In this document: piece after piece, positions 33,313 to 42,572 of the stretch | Position numbering within the stretch: position 1 is the first letter of the stretch | Layout of the letters: every line of letters starts with the position of its first letter | DNA from: Candidatus Eremiobacterota bacterium | Lineage (GTDB): Bacteria > Vulcanimicrobiota > CADAWZ01 > Ess09-12 | DNA length: 51,126 nucleotides | Assembly (NCBI GenBank): GCA_031082125.1 | Contig: JAVHLM010000043.1 | Coordinates: 1-51,126 of the forward strand | Direction: 5' to 3' | Notes under the pieces: generated by a model | What the model was told of the DNA's origin: nothing | The model's database searches: none | Seen by the model: the letters and a program-made list of their open reading frames with translations, nothing else | Made by a program: the position numbers and the translations under genes

Positions 33313-35853
33313 TTACGCCACCTTCTCTATTTCACCCTCAACCTTGACGGTCTTGATCCTCATGCCGTAGAAGGAGCGGTAGGCAAAGATGGCGCCGATT
33401 ATGAAGAGTATCACGCCTACGGTCACCGCCTGCTGCTGAGGCATGGTGATGGCCATCTCGACGGCCAGCAGTCCGAAAAGCGTTGTAAACTTGATGATGG
33501 GGTTCAGGGCCACCGACGAGGTGTCCTTGTAAGGGTCGCCCACGGTGTCGCCTACGACGGTGGCGGCATGAAGGGGTGTGCCCTTTTCCTTGAGGTCCAC
33601 CTCGACGACCTTCTTCGCATTGTCCCAGGCGCCGCCCGCATTGGCCATATAGACGGCGGCGAAGAGGCCGAAGAGGGCGATGGATATGAGGTAGCTCACG
33701 AAGAAGAAGTGGTTGAAGCAGGCAAAGCCCAGGGCGAAGCAGAAGATCACGATGAAGATGTTCACCATGCCGTTCTGGGCGTAGATGGTGCAGATCTTCA
33801 CCACTTCCTTGCTGTCCTTGATGGAAGCCTTTTCAACGCCTTCAAGTTTGATGTGTTTCTTTATGAATTCTACGGCCCTGTAAGCTCCTGTGGTCACGGC
33901 CTGCATCGACGCGCCGCAGAACCAGTAGATGACGGCGCCGCCGGCTATGAGGCCCAGGATGTCCATGGGATTGAGAAGGCTGAGGCCGATGCTGATATCG
34001 AACCTCTCCATCTCCGCGACGTTTCCCGCCGCTTTGGCCCTCTCGTAGAGATTGTTCAGCAGGATGATGATGGAGAAGATCATCGTAGTAGCTCCCACGA
34101 CGGCGGTGCCTATGAGGACCGGCTTGGCCGTGGCCTTGAAGGTGTTGCCGGCGCCGTCGTTCTTTTCCAGGAAATGCTTGGCTTCTTCAAAATTGGGCTC
34201 GAAGCCGAAGTCCTTCTTGAGCTCCTCTTTCACGTCGGGTATCTGCTCGATGAGGGAGAGCTCGTAGATTGACTGGGCGTTGTCAGTCACGGGTCCATAG
34301 GAGTCAACGGCGATGGTCACGGGCCCCATCCCCAGGAAGCCGAAGGCAACGAGGCCGAAGGCAAAGACGGAGCTGTACTTTGGGAACAGGAAGACGTCAA
34401 GGCCGGCCTGGCTGGTGAGCCAGGCGATGAGCATGAGGCCCAGCAGGGTGAGGCCCATCCAGAAAGCTGAGAAGTTGCCGGCCACGAGCCCTGAGAGGAT
34501 CGTGAGGGAGGCGCCGCCTTCCCTTGAGGCGTTCACGATCTCCTTCACATGGCTGGAATTGGAGCTGGTGAAGATCTTGGTGAGCTCGGGGATGACGGCT
34601 GCCGCCAGGGTGCCGCAGCTTATAATGGTGGCGAGCTTCCACCAGAGGCCCGGGTGCGTCTGCGAGAGCGGGGAGAGGAGCAGAAAGCTCGTAAGGTAGG
34701 TCATCAGTATCGAGAGAATCGACGTGAGCCATACCAGGTTGGTGAGAGGCTGCTCGAAGTCGAGATCCTCCCTCTTCCCGTAAAGAGCCCTGGACAGTAT
34801 GCTGTTGAGCCAGTAAGAGAGCATCGAGGTGATAATCATCAGGACACGCATCGTGAATATCCAGATGATGAGATCCGACTGGAACTGGGCCTGCACCGCC
34901 AGGCATATGAACACGATAAGGGCCACGCCCGTGACGCCGTAAGTCTCGAATCCGTCGGCCGTGGGTCCCACGCTGTCGCCGGCATTGTCGCCTGTGCAGT
35001 CAGCTATGACGCCGGGATTTCTCGCATCATCCTCCTTGATGTTGAAGACAATCTTCATGAGATCGGAGCCGATATCGGCAATCTTCGTGAAGATACCGCC
35101 ACAGATACGGAGCACGCTCGCACCCAGGGACTCGCCGATGGCGAATCCTATGAAGCATGCCCCCGCTTCTTCAGGGCCGACGAAAAGCAAGATGCCAAGC
35201 ATGATGAGGAGCTCTACGCTCACCAGCAGCAGGCCGATGCTCATTCCCGCCTTGAGGGGGATCTCAAAGATCGGGAAAGGCTTTCCCGCAAGCGACGCAA
35301 AGGCCGTGCGCGAGTTGGAAAGAGTGTTCATCCTGATGCCGAACCAGGCGACGCCGTATGAGCCGGCGATACCGACGACTGACCAGATGAGGATTCCGAT
35401 GACCTTGAGGAGCGGGAGATCCTTGAGCACCTTGAAGTAATAGAGAATGCATATGCCGATTATTATCTCCAGGGCCAGCAGGAATTTGCCCTGCTGGATG
35501 AGGTAGGTCTTGCAGGTCTCCCAGATGACGTTGGAGACCTCGAGCATGCTCTTGTGAGCCGGGAGCTTCTTGACCTGCATATACTGGATCAGGCCGAAGA
35601 GGCCGCCAAGCAGGCACACCAGGAGGCCGACGATAAGAAGCGTGCGCCCGGGAATCTGGCTCCCGCCGATGGTGAACACCGAGTTCAGCTCCGGCAGGGG
35701 TATATCAGTCTCGCTTGCGAAAGCGAGGGGGGCGAAGACTGCCATAATAAGCACTATGGCGGCACACACCTTGATAATATCCGGTTTCATCACACTGAGG
35801 CCTCTCACAAGGGCCCTCCCGGAGCTCTCCGAGCTGCTCCATTCTCTTTTCAC
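33313..35853 (-). CDS. hppA: membrane-bound ion-translocating pyrophosphatase, K+-independent type
   Basis: 846 residues, longer than the usual 650-770. It hydrolyses pyrophosphate and pumps H+ (or Na+) across the membrane. Visible are a hydrophobic N-terminus, about 15 further helices, the acidic DNAGDSVGPTADGFE block and a second ADCTGDNAG stretch, plus DNAKKVVEVDLKEKG and the C-terminal VVGDTVGDPYKDTSSVALNP block. In GNTFKAT the Lys replaces the Ala of K+-dependent enzymes, pointing to K+ independence. The start is a GTG at 35853, 6 nt after GGAGGG; an ATG 6 nt earlier abuts the site, and an internal ATG at 35790 is also possible. It is divergent from the hdrA fusion. Confidence 0.96.
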   Translation of the reverse strand: MKREWSSSESSGRALVRGLSVMKPDIIKVCAAIVLIMAVFAPLAFASETDIPLPELNSVFTIGGSQIPGRTLLIVGLLVCLLGGLFGLIQYMQVKKLPAHKSMLEVSNVIWETCKTYLIQQGKFLLALEIIIGICILYYFKVLKDLPLLKVIGILIWSVVGIAGSYGVAWFGIRMNTLSNSRTAFASLAGKPFPIFEIPLKAGMSIGLLLVSVELLIMLGILLFVGPEEAGACFIGFAIGESLGASVLRICGGIFTKIADIGSDLMKIVFNIKEDDARNPGVIADCTGDNAGDSVGPTADGFETYGVTGVALIVFICLAVQAQFQSDLIIWIFTMRVLMIITSMLSYWLNSILSRALYGKREDLDFEQPLTNLVWLTSILSILMTYLTSFLLLSPLSQTHPGLWWKLATIISCGTLAAAVIPELTKIFTSSNSSHVKEIVNASREGGASLTILSGLVAGNFSAFWMGLTLLGLMLIAWLTSQAGLDVFLFPKYSSVFAFGLVAFGFLGMGPVTIAVDSYGPVTDNAQSIYELSLIEQIPDVKEELKKDFGFEPNFEEAKHFLEKNDGAGNTFKATAKPVLIGTAVVGATTMIFSIIILLNNLYERAKAAGNVAEMERFDISIGLSLLNPMDILGLIAGGAVIYWFCGASMQAVTTGAYRAVEFIKKHIKLEGVEKASIKDSKEVVKICTIYAQNGMVNIFIVIFCFALGFACFNHFFFVSYLISIALFGLFAAVYMANAGGAWDNAKKVVEVDLKEKGTPLHAATVVGDTVGDPYKDTSSVALNPIIKFTTLFGLLAVEMAITMPQQQAVTVGVILFIIGAIFAYRSFYGMRIKTVKVEGEIEKVA

Positions 35854-35859
35854 GAACAT

Positions 35860-35867
35860 CCCTCCTT
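35860..35867 (-). promoter_or_regulatory. ribosome-binding site that selects a GTG start for hppA
   Basis: AAGGAGGG on the minus strand directly abuts an ATG at 35859, while the GTG at 35853 is 6 nt away, the usual distance. The same arrangement occurs before the HNH gene. Confidence 0.5.
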
Positions 35868-35911
35868 ATTATTTTTCATAATTCTCATAAGCACCACCCA
35901 CGCCGGGCGCC

Positions 35912-35944
35912 ATCCCGCAAAATGGCGGAAACCCCGGGATTTTT
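35912..35944 (+). terminator. terminator-like hairpin in the leader of the hdrA fusion
   Basis: ATCCCG (35912-35917) pairs with CGGGAT (35935-35940), with an inner CCGC/GCGG pairing possible in the loop, and TTTT follows. It lies between the divergent hppA and hdrA genes and would sit in the hdrA leader if transcription starts before it. It may act as an attenuator. Confidence 0.3.
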
Positions 35945-36055
35945 AACAGTTCTCTATCTTCCGTGAAAAACCTTCCTGGCGCTCCCCTTTCCCCTTCAAA
36001 AGGGATCTCCAGGGGCCCCGGAGAACTCATCACCAGAGAAAGAAAGGTGACCCCG

Positions 36056-39000
36056 ATGGGTGACACAGAGATCGCGAGAGAGATGACACATGAGATCCCC
36101 TGCGGTGCGGTGCTGGTGCTGGGGGGAGGAATAGGCGGGATGCAGGCGGCGCTTGACTGCGCCGATTCAGGCTTCAAGGTGTACCTTGTGGAGAAGGACC
36201 CCTGCATAGGCGGGATGATGGCCCAGCTTGACAAGACTTTCCCCACCAACGACTGCGCCATGTGCACCATGGCTCCCAGGCTCGCAGGCGTCTCCCGCCA
36301 CCTCAACATTGAGATGATCACCGGCGCAGAGCTCGTGGCCCTTGAGGGAAAGCCCGGCAGGTTCACCGCCACGGTGACCCAGAAGCCCCGCTTCATCGAC
36401 GTGTCGCGCTGCACAGGCTGCGCTCTCTGCGAAGCCGAGTGCCCGGTCATACTGCCCCGCGAGACTGACGGCGGCCTTTCCACGCGGAAGGCAATTTACC
36501 GCCGCTATCCCCAGGCCGTGCCGGCAGCCTTCTCCATTGACAAGAAAGGCACGGCGCCCTGCAGGCACACCTGCCCCGCCCACCTTTCGGTCCAGGGCTA
36601 CATGGCCCTCACGGCCCAGGGAAAATTCCGCGAGGCCCTCGAGGTAATCTACAAGGACATCCCCTTTGCAGGCGTCTGCGGGCGCATCTGCCCCCATACA
36701 TGCGAGGAGCGCTGCTCAAGGGGCGACGACGGCGAGGCCCTTTCCATCCGCTCGGTAAAGAGGTTCCTCGCCGACAGGCTCCCTGATTTCGAGGTGCCTC
36801 TCCCGGAGCAGGAATCGGACAGAAAAGTAGCCCTTGTAGGCGGCGGCCCCTCTTCCTTCACGGCAGCCTACCACCTGAGGCGCATGGGCTATGGCGCCAC
36901 CGTCTTTGAGCGCCTGCCCCAGACAGGCGGGATGCTCCGCTGGGGAGTGCCGCCTTTTCGCCTCCCCCGCGATGTGATTGACGAGGAGACGGGACGCATC
37001 GTCAAGATGAACGCTCACGTGGAGACAGGGGTGAACGTCGGCAGCGACGTGACCTTACAGGATCTTGCTGCCAGGGGGTTTGATGCCGTCTATATTGCCA
37101 CGGGCCTCCCGAAAAGCAGAGCCCTTGGCTATGAGGGCGAGGACTCACCGCAGGTCCTGCCGCTCCTTGAGTTCCTCACGAAGGTCTATACCAACAAGAT
37201 ATCCCAGATGAAAGGCACCGTGGCGGTCATAGGAGGCGGCAACACCGCCGTTGACGCGGCAAGAACGGCGCTGCGCCTGGGTGCATCGAAAGTCACCATG
37301 GTGTTCCTGGAAACACGTAAGGTGATGCCCGCTTACGAGGAAGAAGTCGCCGATGCCCTCGCTGAAGGAGTCATACTCCGCGAGAGCACCTCGCCAAGGG
37401 CCTTTGCCTTCGAGAAAGGCACGCTCACAGGCCTCAAGGTGCAGAAGGTGACCCTCGCCCCCCCCGAATCAGAGGGCCTTCCCTTTCTCATCGCCATCCC
37501 CGGCGGGAAGGTGAGGCCTGTGCCTGTTACGGGAACCGAGGAGGTGATCCCCTGTGACGCCATCATCACCGCCATCGGCCAGCAAAGGGACGACACAGTC
37601 TTCTCGGGGCTTGCCGATGACATCGTGGCTGCCCTCCTGAAGGACGGCACTGCCAGTATGCCTTTCGAGGGGAGGGAAATCACCCTTCTCGCGGGAGGCG
37701 ATCTCAAGAGAGGGCCGGCCTCCGCCATTGAGGCGATGGCCGACGGGAAGCGCGCCGCCATGATCCTGGACTGCCTCTTCAGGAATGAGCCTCCTCCCCC
37801 TGAAGAATCATTTCCCGAGCCGGTCAAGGCGGAGCTTGATGAAGACGAGCCATTCTCAAAGCGCATCGTCCCTCCAAGGGCCGTCCTCTCCGAGGCCGTC
37901 AAGGATTTCCGGGAGATAGAAAAGGGCTTCACCGAGCAGCAGGTAATGACCGAAGCAACGCGGTGCCTCTCATGCGGCATCTGCTCGGAATGCATGCGCT
38001 GCGAGGAGGTCTGCGAGGCAAAGGCCATCTGCCACGACGCCTACGGCGAGACCACAAGGTCCCTGGAAGTGGGAGCCCTCATCATGGCCCCCGGCTTCTC
38101 GCTTTTTGACGCGGCCGGGCGGCATGAATACGGCCTCGGGCGCTGGAAGAACGTCGTCACGAGCCTTCAGTTCGAAAGGATCCTGAGCGCCGGCGGCCCC
38201 ACCATGGGCGCGCTTGAGCGACCCGGGGATCACAGGCTTCCCTCGAGCGTAGCCTTCCTCCAGTGCGTGGGATCGCGGGAGGAGGAGCGGCAGTTCTGCT
38301 CGTCTGTGTGCTGCATGTACGCCACCAAGCAGGCCCTCCTTGTGAAGGAGCACCATCCCGAGGTCCATGCGGAGGTCTTTTATATTGACCTCCGCGCTTT
38401 CGGGAAGGGCTTCGAAAATTTTTACGAGAGGGCAAAGCAGGCAGGTGTCGCCTACACCCGCACCAACGTCTCGATGCTCAAGGAGGAGCCTGTCACGGGT
38501 AATCTTCTCTTCACTGTCCGCGAAGAGGACGGGAGCCTGAAGGAACGGCGCTTCGAGATGGTGGTCCTCTCATGCGGCCTGTCGGCCCCTGAAAGCTTCA
38601 AGAGGCTTGCCGAGGTCACCGGTATAGAGACTGACCCTTACGGATTCTGCAGGACCGAAACCTTCGCCCCCCTTGACACGAGCCGCGAGGGCATCTTCGT
38701 ATGCGGCGCCTTCCAGGAGCCCAAGGACATCCCCGAGACCGTCTCACAGGCAAGCGCCGCTGCCGGGAGAGCGGCAGGGCTCCTTGCGGCGAGCCGCCAT
38801 ACCCTGGTGAAGATAAAGGAGTATCCACCCGAGCGCCCCGTGGAAGGCGAGGAAGCCCGCGTGGGCGTTTTCATCTGCCACTGCGGGAAAAACATCGGCG
38901 GCGTGCTGGACATACCCTCGCTCGTCAGGGAGGCGGCAGCACTGGGACTTGTGGCCCACGCCGAGGAGAACCTTTACACGTGCTCCAGTGATTCCCTGGA

Positions 39001-40573
39001 GAAGATCAGGGCCACCATCAAGGAAAAGAACCTCAACAGGGTCGTCGTGGCATCATGCACCCCGAGGACCCATGAGGCCCTGTTCCAGGAAGCCCTCCGG
39101 GAGGCAGGCCTCAATCCCTACCTCTTCGAGATGGCCAATATCCGCGACCAGTGCTCTTGGGTCCATGCCCATGAGACGGAAAAGGCGGGGCATAAGGCCG
39201 TGGCCCTTATCAGGGCAGCGGTGGCAAAAGCCCGGCTCCTGGCGCCGCTGAGGGAAGCCCACGTCCCCGTAAAGAAAGCCGCACTCGTCGTGGGAGGGGG
39301 CCTGGCGGGTCTCACGGCTGCGCTTGAGCTCGCGGGCCAGGGCTTCCCCGTATCCCTCGTGGAGCGGTCAGACGAATTAGGCGGCATGGTGAAAAAGATC
39401 CATACCACCGACAGGGGCGAAGACACGGCTGCCTTTATCGGAGGCCTGGCAGCTTCGGTGAAAAGCCATCCCCTCGTGACGGTTTACACCGACGCGGCCC
39501 TCAAGGAGTTTAAAGGCTTTCAGGGCAATTTCAACGCCGTCATTGCCACCGGTGAAGGCGACGTATCTGTTGAAGCCGGGGCGGCCATAGTTGCCACCGG
39601 TGCCGTGGAGCACTCGCCGAAAGAATATCTCTACGGGAGCGACAGCCGTGTCATGACGCTGATGGATCTCGAGGGGCGCCTTGCCTTGAAGGATGAGGTC
39701 CTCGTGAAGGCCCGCGAGATTGCCTTCATTCAGTGCGTGGGATCGCGCAACGAAGAGAGGCCCTACTGCAGCCGCATCTGCTGCACAGGCGCCGTGAAGA
39801 GGGCGATACTCCTCAAGGAGCAGAATCCCGCGGCGGCCATCTATATCCTGTACCGCGACATCAGGACTTTCGGCTTCAGAGAGGAGCTCTATGCCCGGGC
39901 AAGGGAGAGGGGCATCATATTCATTCACCACGCCGACAGTGAAAAGCCCGTGCTGGATGCTGCCGGCGGCACGCTTTCCCTCACGGTGAGGGACACGACC
40001 CTGGGCTGCACCGTAAAGCTCTCTCCTGACCTGGTGGTGCTGAGCGCCGCCACGGTCCCCTCACCGGGAGCCGAAGCCTTCGTCGAGATCATGAAAGTGC
40101 CTGTCACGGCCGACGGCTTTTTCCTCGAGGCCCACATGAAGCTCAGGCCCGTGGAATTCGCCTCGAAAGGCATCTTCCTCTGCGGCACGGCCCACTACCC
40201 CAAGTTCATGGACGAGACTGTCGCCCAAGCCTGCGCCGCTGCCGAGAGGGCCGCCACCATCCTCTCGAGGGACTTCGTAGAGGTCGAAGGAATCGTGGCG
40301 CGCGTCAACAGCAACAAGTGCATAGCCTGCCTCACCTGCGTGAGAAGCTGCCCGTACAATGTCCCGAAGATCCTGCACCGCACCAGGACGGCAACGGCTG
40401 CTTACATTGAAGAGGCTGAATGCCACGGCTGCGGGACCTGCGCCAGCGAATGCCCCGCCAAAGCGATCACCCTTCTGCATTATTCCGATGCCGAGGTCTT
40501 CGCCACGAGCTGCGGCCTGCTGGCCCCCGAAGAATGTCCCGGCGGGGTGACGGCGCCGGGCAAGCCAACGTAA
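36056..40573 (+). CDS. hdrA: giant HdrA-GltD-HdrA fusion flavoprotein
   Basis: 1505 residues from the ATG at 36056 (GAAAGGTGA upstream). Residues 1-130 are an HdrA N-terminus: FAD motif VLVLGGGIGGMQAA, the cysteine-rich FPTNDCAMCTMAPRL, and one [4Fe-4S] motif (CTGCALCEAEC). Residues about 165-620 are a GltD-like NAD(P)H module beginning at Cys169 (CRHTCPAHLS), with Rossmann motifs VALVGGGPSS and VAVIGGGNTAVDAAR. A cysteine-rich CLSCGICSECMRC segment lies at 637, then HdrA-like sequence. A second, complete HdrA follows from residue 936 (VFICHCGKNIGG) with FAD motif ALVVGGGLAGLTAAL near 1076, and two [4Fe-4S] motifs (CIACLTCVRSCP from 1422, CHGCGTCASECP). HdrA flavins are the site of electron bifurcation; the GltD part suggests NAD(P)H as partner. 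Confidence 0.95.
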   Translation: MGDTEIAREMTHEIPCGAVLVLGGGIGGMQAALDCADSGFKVYLVEKDPCIGGMMAQLDKTFPTNDCAMCTMAPRLAGVSRHLNIEMITGAELVALEGKPGRFTATVTQKPRFIDVSRCTGCALCEAECPVILPRETDGGLSTRKAIYRRYPQAVPAAFSIDKKGTAPCRHTCPAHLSVQGYMALTAQGKFREALEVIYKDIPFAGVCGRICPHTCEERCSRGDDGEALSIRSVKRFLADRLPDFEVPLPEQESDRKVALVGGGPSSFTAAYHLRRMGYGATVFERLPQTGGMLRWGVPPFRLPRDVIDEETGRIVKMNAHVETGVNVGSDVTLQDLAARGFDAVYIATGLPKSRALGYEGEDSPQVLPLLEFLTKVYTNKISQMKGTVAVIGGGNTAVDAARTALRLGASKVTMVFLETRKVMPAYEEEVADALAEGVILRESTSPRAFAFEKGTLTGLKVQKVTLAPPESEGLPFLIAIPGGKVRPVPVTGTEEVIPCDAIITAIGQQRDDTVFSGLADDIVAALLKDGTASMPFEGREITLLAGGDLKRGPASAIEAMADGKRAAMILDCLFRNEPPPPEESFPEPVKAELDEDEPFSKRIVPPRAVLSEAVKDFREIEKGFTEQQVMTEATRCLSCGICSECMRCEEVCEAKAICHDAYGETTRSLEVGALIMAPGFSLFDAAGRHEYGLGRWKNVVTSLQFERILSAGGPTMGALERPGDHRLPSSVAFLQCVGSREEERQFCSSVCCMYATKQALLVKEHHPEVHAEVFYIDLRAFGKGFENFYERAKQAGVAYTRTNVSMLKEEPVTGNLLFTVREEDGSLKERRFEMVVLSCGLSAPESFKRLAEVTGIETDPYGFCRTETFAPLDTSREGIFVCGAFQEPKDIPETVSQASAAAGRAAGLLAASRHTLVKIKEYPPERPVEGEEARVGVFICHCGKNIGGVLDIPSLVREAAALGLVAHAEENLYTCSSDSLEKIRATIKEKNLNRVVVASCTPRTHEALFQEALREAGLNPYLFEMANIRDQCSWVHAHETEKAGHKAVALIRAAVAKARLLAPLREAHVPVKKAALVVGGGLAGLTAALELAGQGFPVSLVERSDELGGMVKKIHTTDRGEDTAAFIGGLAASVKSHPLVTVYTDAALKEFKGFQGNFNAVIATGEGDVSVEAGAAIVATGAVEHSPKEYLYGSDSRVMTLMDLEGRLALKDEVLVKAREIAFIQCVGSRNEERPYCSRICCTGAVKRAILLKEQNPAAAIYILYRDIRTFGFREELYARARERGIIFIHHADSEKPVLDAAGGTLSLTVRDTTLGCTVKLSPDLVVLSAATVPSPGAEAFVEIMKVPVTADGFFLEAHMKLRPVEFASKGIFLCGTAHYPKFMDETVAQACAAAERAATILSRDFVEVEGIVARVNSNKCIACLTCVRSCPYNVPKILHRTRTATAAYIEEAECHGCGTCASECPAKAITLLHYSDAEVFATSCGLLAPEECPGGVTAPGKPT

Positions 40574-40582
40574 GGAGAGAGC

Positions 40583-41005
40583 ATGGAGAACTTCGAGCCC
40601 CAGATAATCGCCTTCTGCTGCCACTACTGCGCCTTTGCCGCGGCGGACCTCGCAGGCTCCATGAGGCTTGAATACCCTCCCAACGTGAAAATAATCAGGC
40701 TCCCGTGCACCGGCAAGATAGATGTCCTCCACCTCCTTAAAAGCTTCGAGGAGGGTGCCGACGGCATCTTCGTGGCGGGATGCCTCGAGGGAACCTGCCA
40801 CTTCCTGAAGGGCAACATAAGGGCTAAAAGACGCGTGGAGTATGCCCGCGAGCTTATGACCGAGGCAGGAATTGACGCCGAGAGGCTCGCCATGTACAAC
40901 CTCTCCTCCGCCGAGGGGAGCCGCTTTGCTGCCATCGCCCGCGAGATGACGGCAAAGATAAGGAAGCTGGGCCCCCTTGGAAGGCCCGTGAGAGAGCGGG
41001 TATGA
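40583..41005 (+). CDS. mvhD: MvhD/FlxD-like [2Fe-2S] subunit
   Basis: 140 residues, matching the MvhD family that passes electrons from a hydrogenase or other donor to HdrA through a [2Fe-2S] cluster. Cysteines conserved in the family are visible: Cys12, Cys13 and Cys16 (FCCHYC), Cys42 (PCTGKID), Cys67 and Cys72 (GCLEGTC). It is 9 nt downstream of hdrA with AAGGAG before the ATG. No hydrogenase genes follow, so the donor is probably the GltD module of the HdrA fusion rather than MvhAG. Confidence 0.95.
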   Translation: MENFEPQIIAFCCHYCAFAAADLAGSMRLEYPPNVKIIRLPCTGKIDVLHLLKSFEEGADGIFVAGCLEGTCHFLKGNIRAKRRVEYARELMTEAGIDAERLAMYNLSSAEGSRFAAIAREMTAKIRKLGPLGRPVRERV

Positions 41006-41032
41006 GGTGCGTCAGCACAGAAAGGAACGCTG

Positions 41033-41617
41033 ATGAAAGGCGAACAGTGTGACACGGCTTTGAGCGCAGGGCTGCTTGGCTCTGAGTTCACTGCGGCAAT
41101 TGCGAAGCTATCGGGCTCAAAGGTGACCCTCTGCTACCAGTGCCACCGGTGCTCGAGCGGCTGCCCCATCTCCCGCTTTGCCATGGACGACGCGCCTTCG
41201 AAGATAATCCACGCCATAAGGCTGGGCCTCAAGGACATGGTCCTCGGGAGCAACACGATCTGGATATGCGCCTCCTGCAAGACCTGCACGGCGCGGTGCC
41301 CCCAGGGGATCGATATCGCCGCCGTTATGGATGCCGCGAGAAAGATATCCCTCAGGGAAGGCTTCAATCCACCGGAAAAGGATATTACCATATTCTACGA
41401 GGAGATGCTCAGGATGGTAAAGCTCACCGGGAGATCCTTCGAGCCCGGCCTCATCGGCATGCTCAAGCTCCGCACCGGGAACTTCACCGAGGACCTGGGC
41501 CTGGGCCTCACGCTGCTCCTTAAGGGAAAGCTCCCCGTGCTGCCCCATATCTCGTCGGCAACGCCTGAGCTCAACAGGCTTATAAGCCGCGCAAGGAAGA
41601 TGGAGGAGGGGAAATGA
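41033..41617 (+). CDS. hdrC: heterodisulfide reductase subunit C-like
   Basis: 194 residues with two [4Fe-4S] motifs: C34-C37-C40-C44 (CYQCHRCSSGCP) and C79-C82-C85-C89 (CASCKTCTARCP). HdrC relays electrons between HdrA and HdrB. AAAGGAA precedes the ATG. The stop codon overlaps the hdrB start by 4 nt. The gene order hdrA-mvhD-hdrC-hdrB indicates one transcript. Confidence 0.95.
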   Translation: MKGEQCDTALSAGLLGSEFTAAIAKLSGSKVTLCYQCHRCSSGCPISRFAMDDAPSKIIHAIRLGLKDMVLGSNTIWICASCKTCTARCPQGIDIAAVMDAARKISLREGFNPPEKDITIFYEEMLRMVKLTGRSFEPGLIGMLKLRTGNFTEDLGLGLTLLLKGKLPVLPHISSATPELNRLISRARKMEEGK

Positions 41618-42501
41618 AGGATCGCTACGCGCTCTACGAAGGCTGCTCCCTCCATGGCACGGGCCGGGAGTACTACGAGTCCCTCAAGGCGGTCTTCAAA
41701 ATCCTCGCAGTACGCCTGGACAAGGTGCAGCACTGGACGTGCTGCGGCACGTCGTCGCGAATCTCTGAGAGCCCCCTCGTGGCTGCCGCTCTTCCCCTCA
41801 GGAACATCATCCAGGCCGAGAAGCAGGGGAAAACCGATGTGCTCGCACCCTGCGCCGCGTGCTTCGCCCGCCTCAAGGACTCCCTTTACAAATACAGGGA
41901 GAAGGCGGAGCTCCGGGAGTCGCTCCGCTCCCTCTTTGAATACGACTTCAAGGACTCCGTGAAGGTCCTCCATCCCCTCGAGGTCCTTGCCGAAAGGGAA
42001 GGATTGAAGATAATCCGTGAGAAGGTAAAAATGTCCCTCAAGGGCGTGCGGGCCGTCGCCTACTATGGCTGCCTCATCACGAGGCCGCCGGAGATCATGC
42101 AGTGCGACGATCCCGAGTACCCTCTCCATATGGACAGGATCCTCGCGGCAGCAGGCATTGAGATGCTTGACTGGTCTTACAAGACTGAATGCTGCGGCGC
42201 CTCCCTCTCCCTTACAAGGAAAGATGTGGTGATAACGCTCTGCGAGCGCATCCTCACAGAAGCCGTCGCGAGGGGAGCCGACGTAATAGCCGTAGCGTGC
42301 CCCCTCTGTCACGCGAACCTCGATATGCGCCAGAAGGAAGTGGAGGAAAAATCCCAGAAGAAATCGTCTATCCCCATCCTTTATTTTACCGAGCTCCTGT
42401 CCCTCGCCTTCGGCATCCCGCCTTCTCAGGTCCCCCTCTCGCGCCACCTTACCAGCGCCGCCCCCCTTCTCGAGAAGATCGGCGCCCTGTCAAAGGGGTG
42501 A
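41614..42501 (+). CDS. hdrB: heterodisulfide reductase subunit B-like
   Basis: 295 residues with two CCG domains: HWTCCGTSSR followed by APCAACFARL, and YGCLITRPP, ECCGASLSLT, ACPLCHANLD. These cysteines bind the paired non-cubane [4Fe-4S] clusters at which a heterodisulfide is cleaved in methanogens. In bacteria the substrate is often unknown and may be a DsrC-like protein or a thiol-disulfide. It overlaps hdrC by 4 nt (ATGA at 41614-41617) and ends the Hdr operon; a stop codon at 42501 is followed by a 71-nt gap with only a weak hairpin. Confidence 0.95.
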   Translation: MKDRYALYEGCSLHGTGREYYESLKAVFKILAVRLDKVQHWTCCGTSSRISESPLVAAALPLRNIIQAEKQGKTDVLAPCAACFARLKDSLYKYREKAELRESLRSLFEYDFKDSVKVLHPLEVLAEREGLKIIREKVKMSLKGVRAVAYYGCLITRPPEIMQCDDPEYPLHMDRILAAAGIEMLDWSYKTECCGASLSLTRKDVVITLCERILTEAVARGADVIAVACPLCHANLDMRQKEVEEKSQKKSSIPILYFTELLSLAFGIPPSQVPLSRHLTSAAPLLEKIGALSKG

Positions 42502-42572
42502 AGTCCGGGAAGCAGATCTTCCCGTGCGCCAGCCCATCACCGCCAGGGGCTGACGGCAAGGAGTAATAATCG

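Noticed and set aside
32989-34272. Long plus-strand frame opposite hppA and the DsrM-like gene
   Set aside because: Antisense to two well-supported genes; translated sequence is low in hydrophobic residues and unlike any family, typical of a GC-rich shadow.
42502-42572. Terminator after hdrB
   Set aside because: A CGGGAAG/CTTCCCG hairpin exists at about 42508-42526 but there is no following T run.
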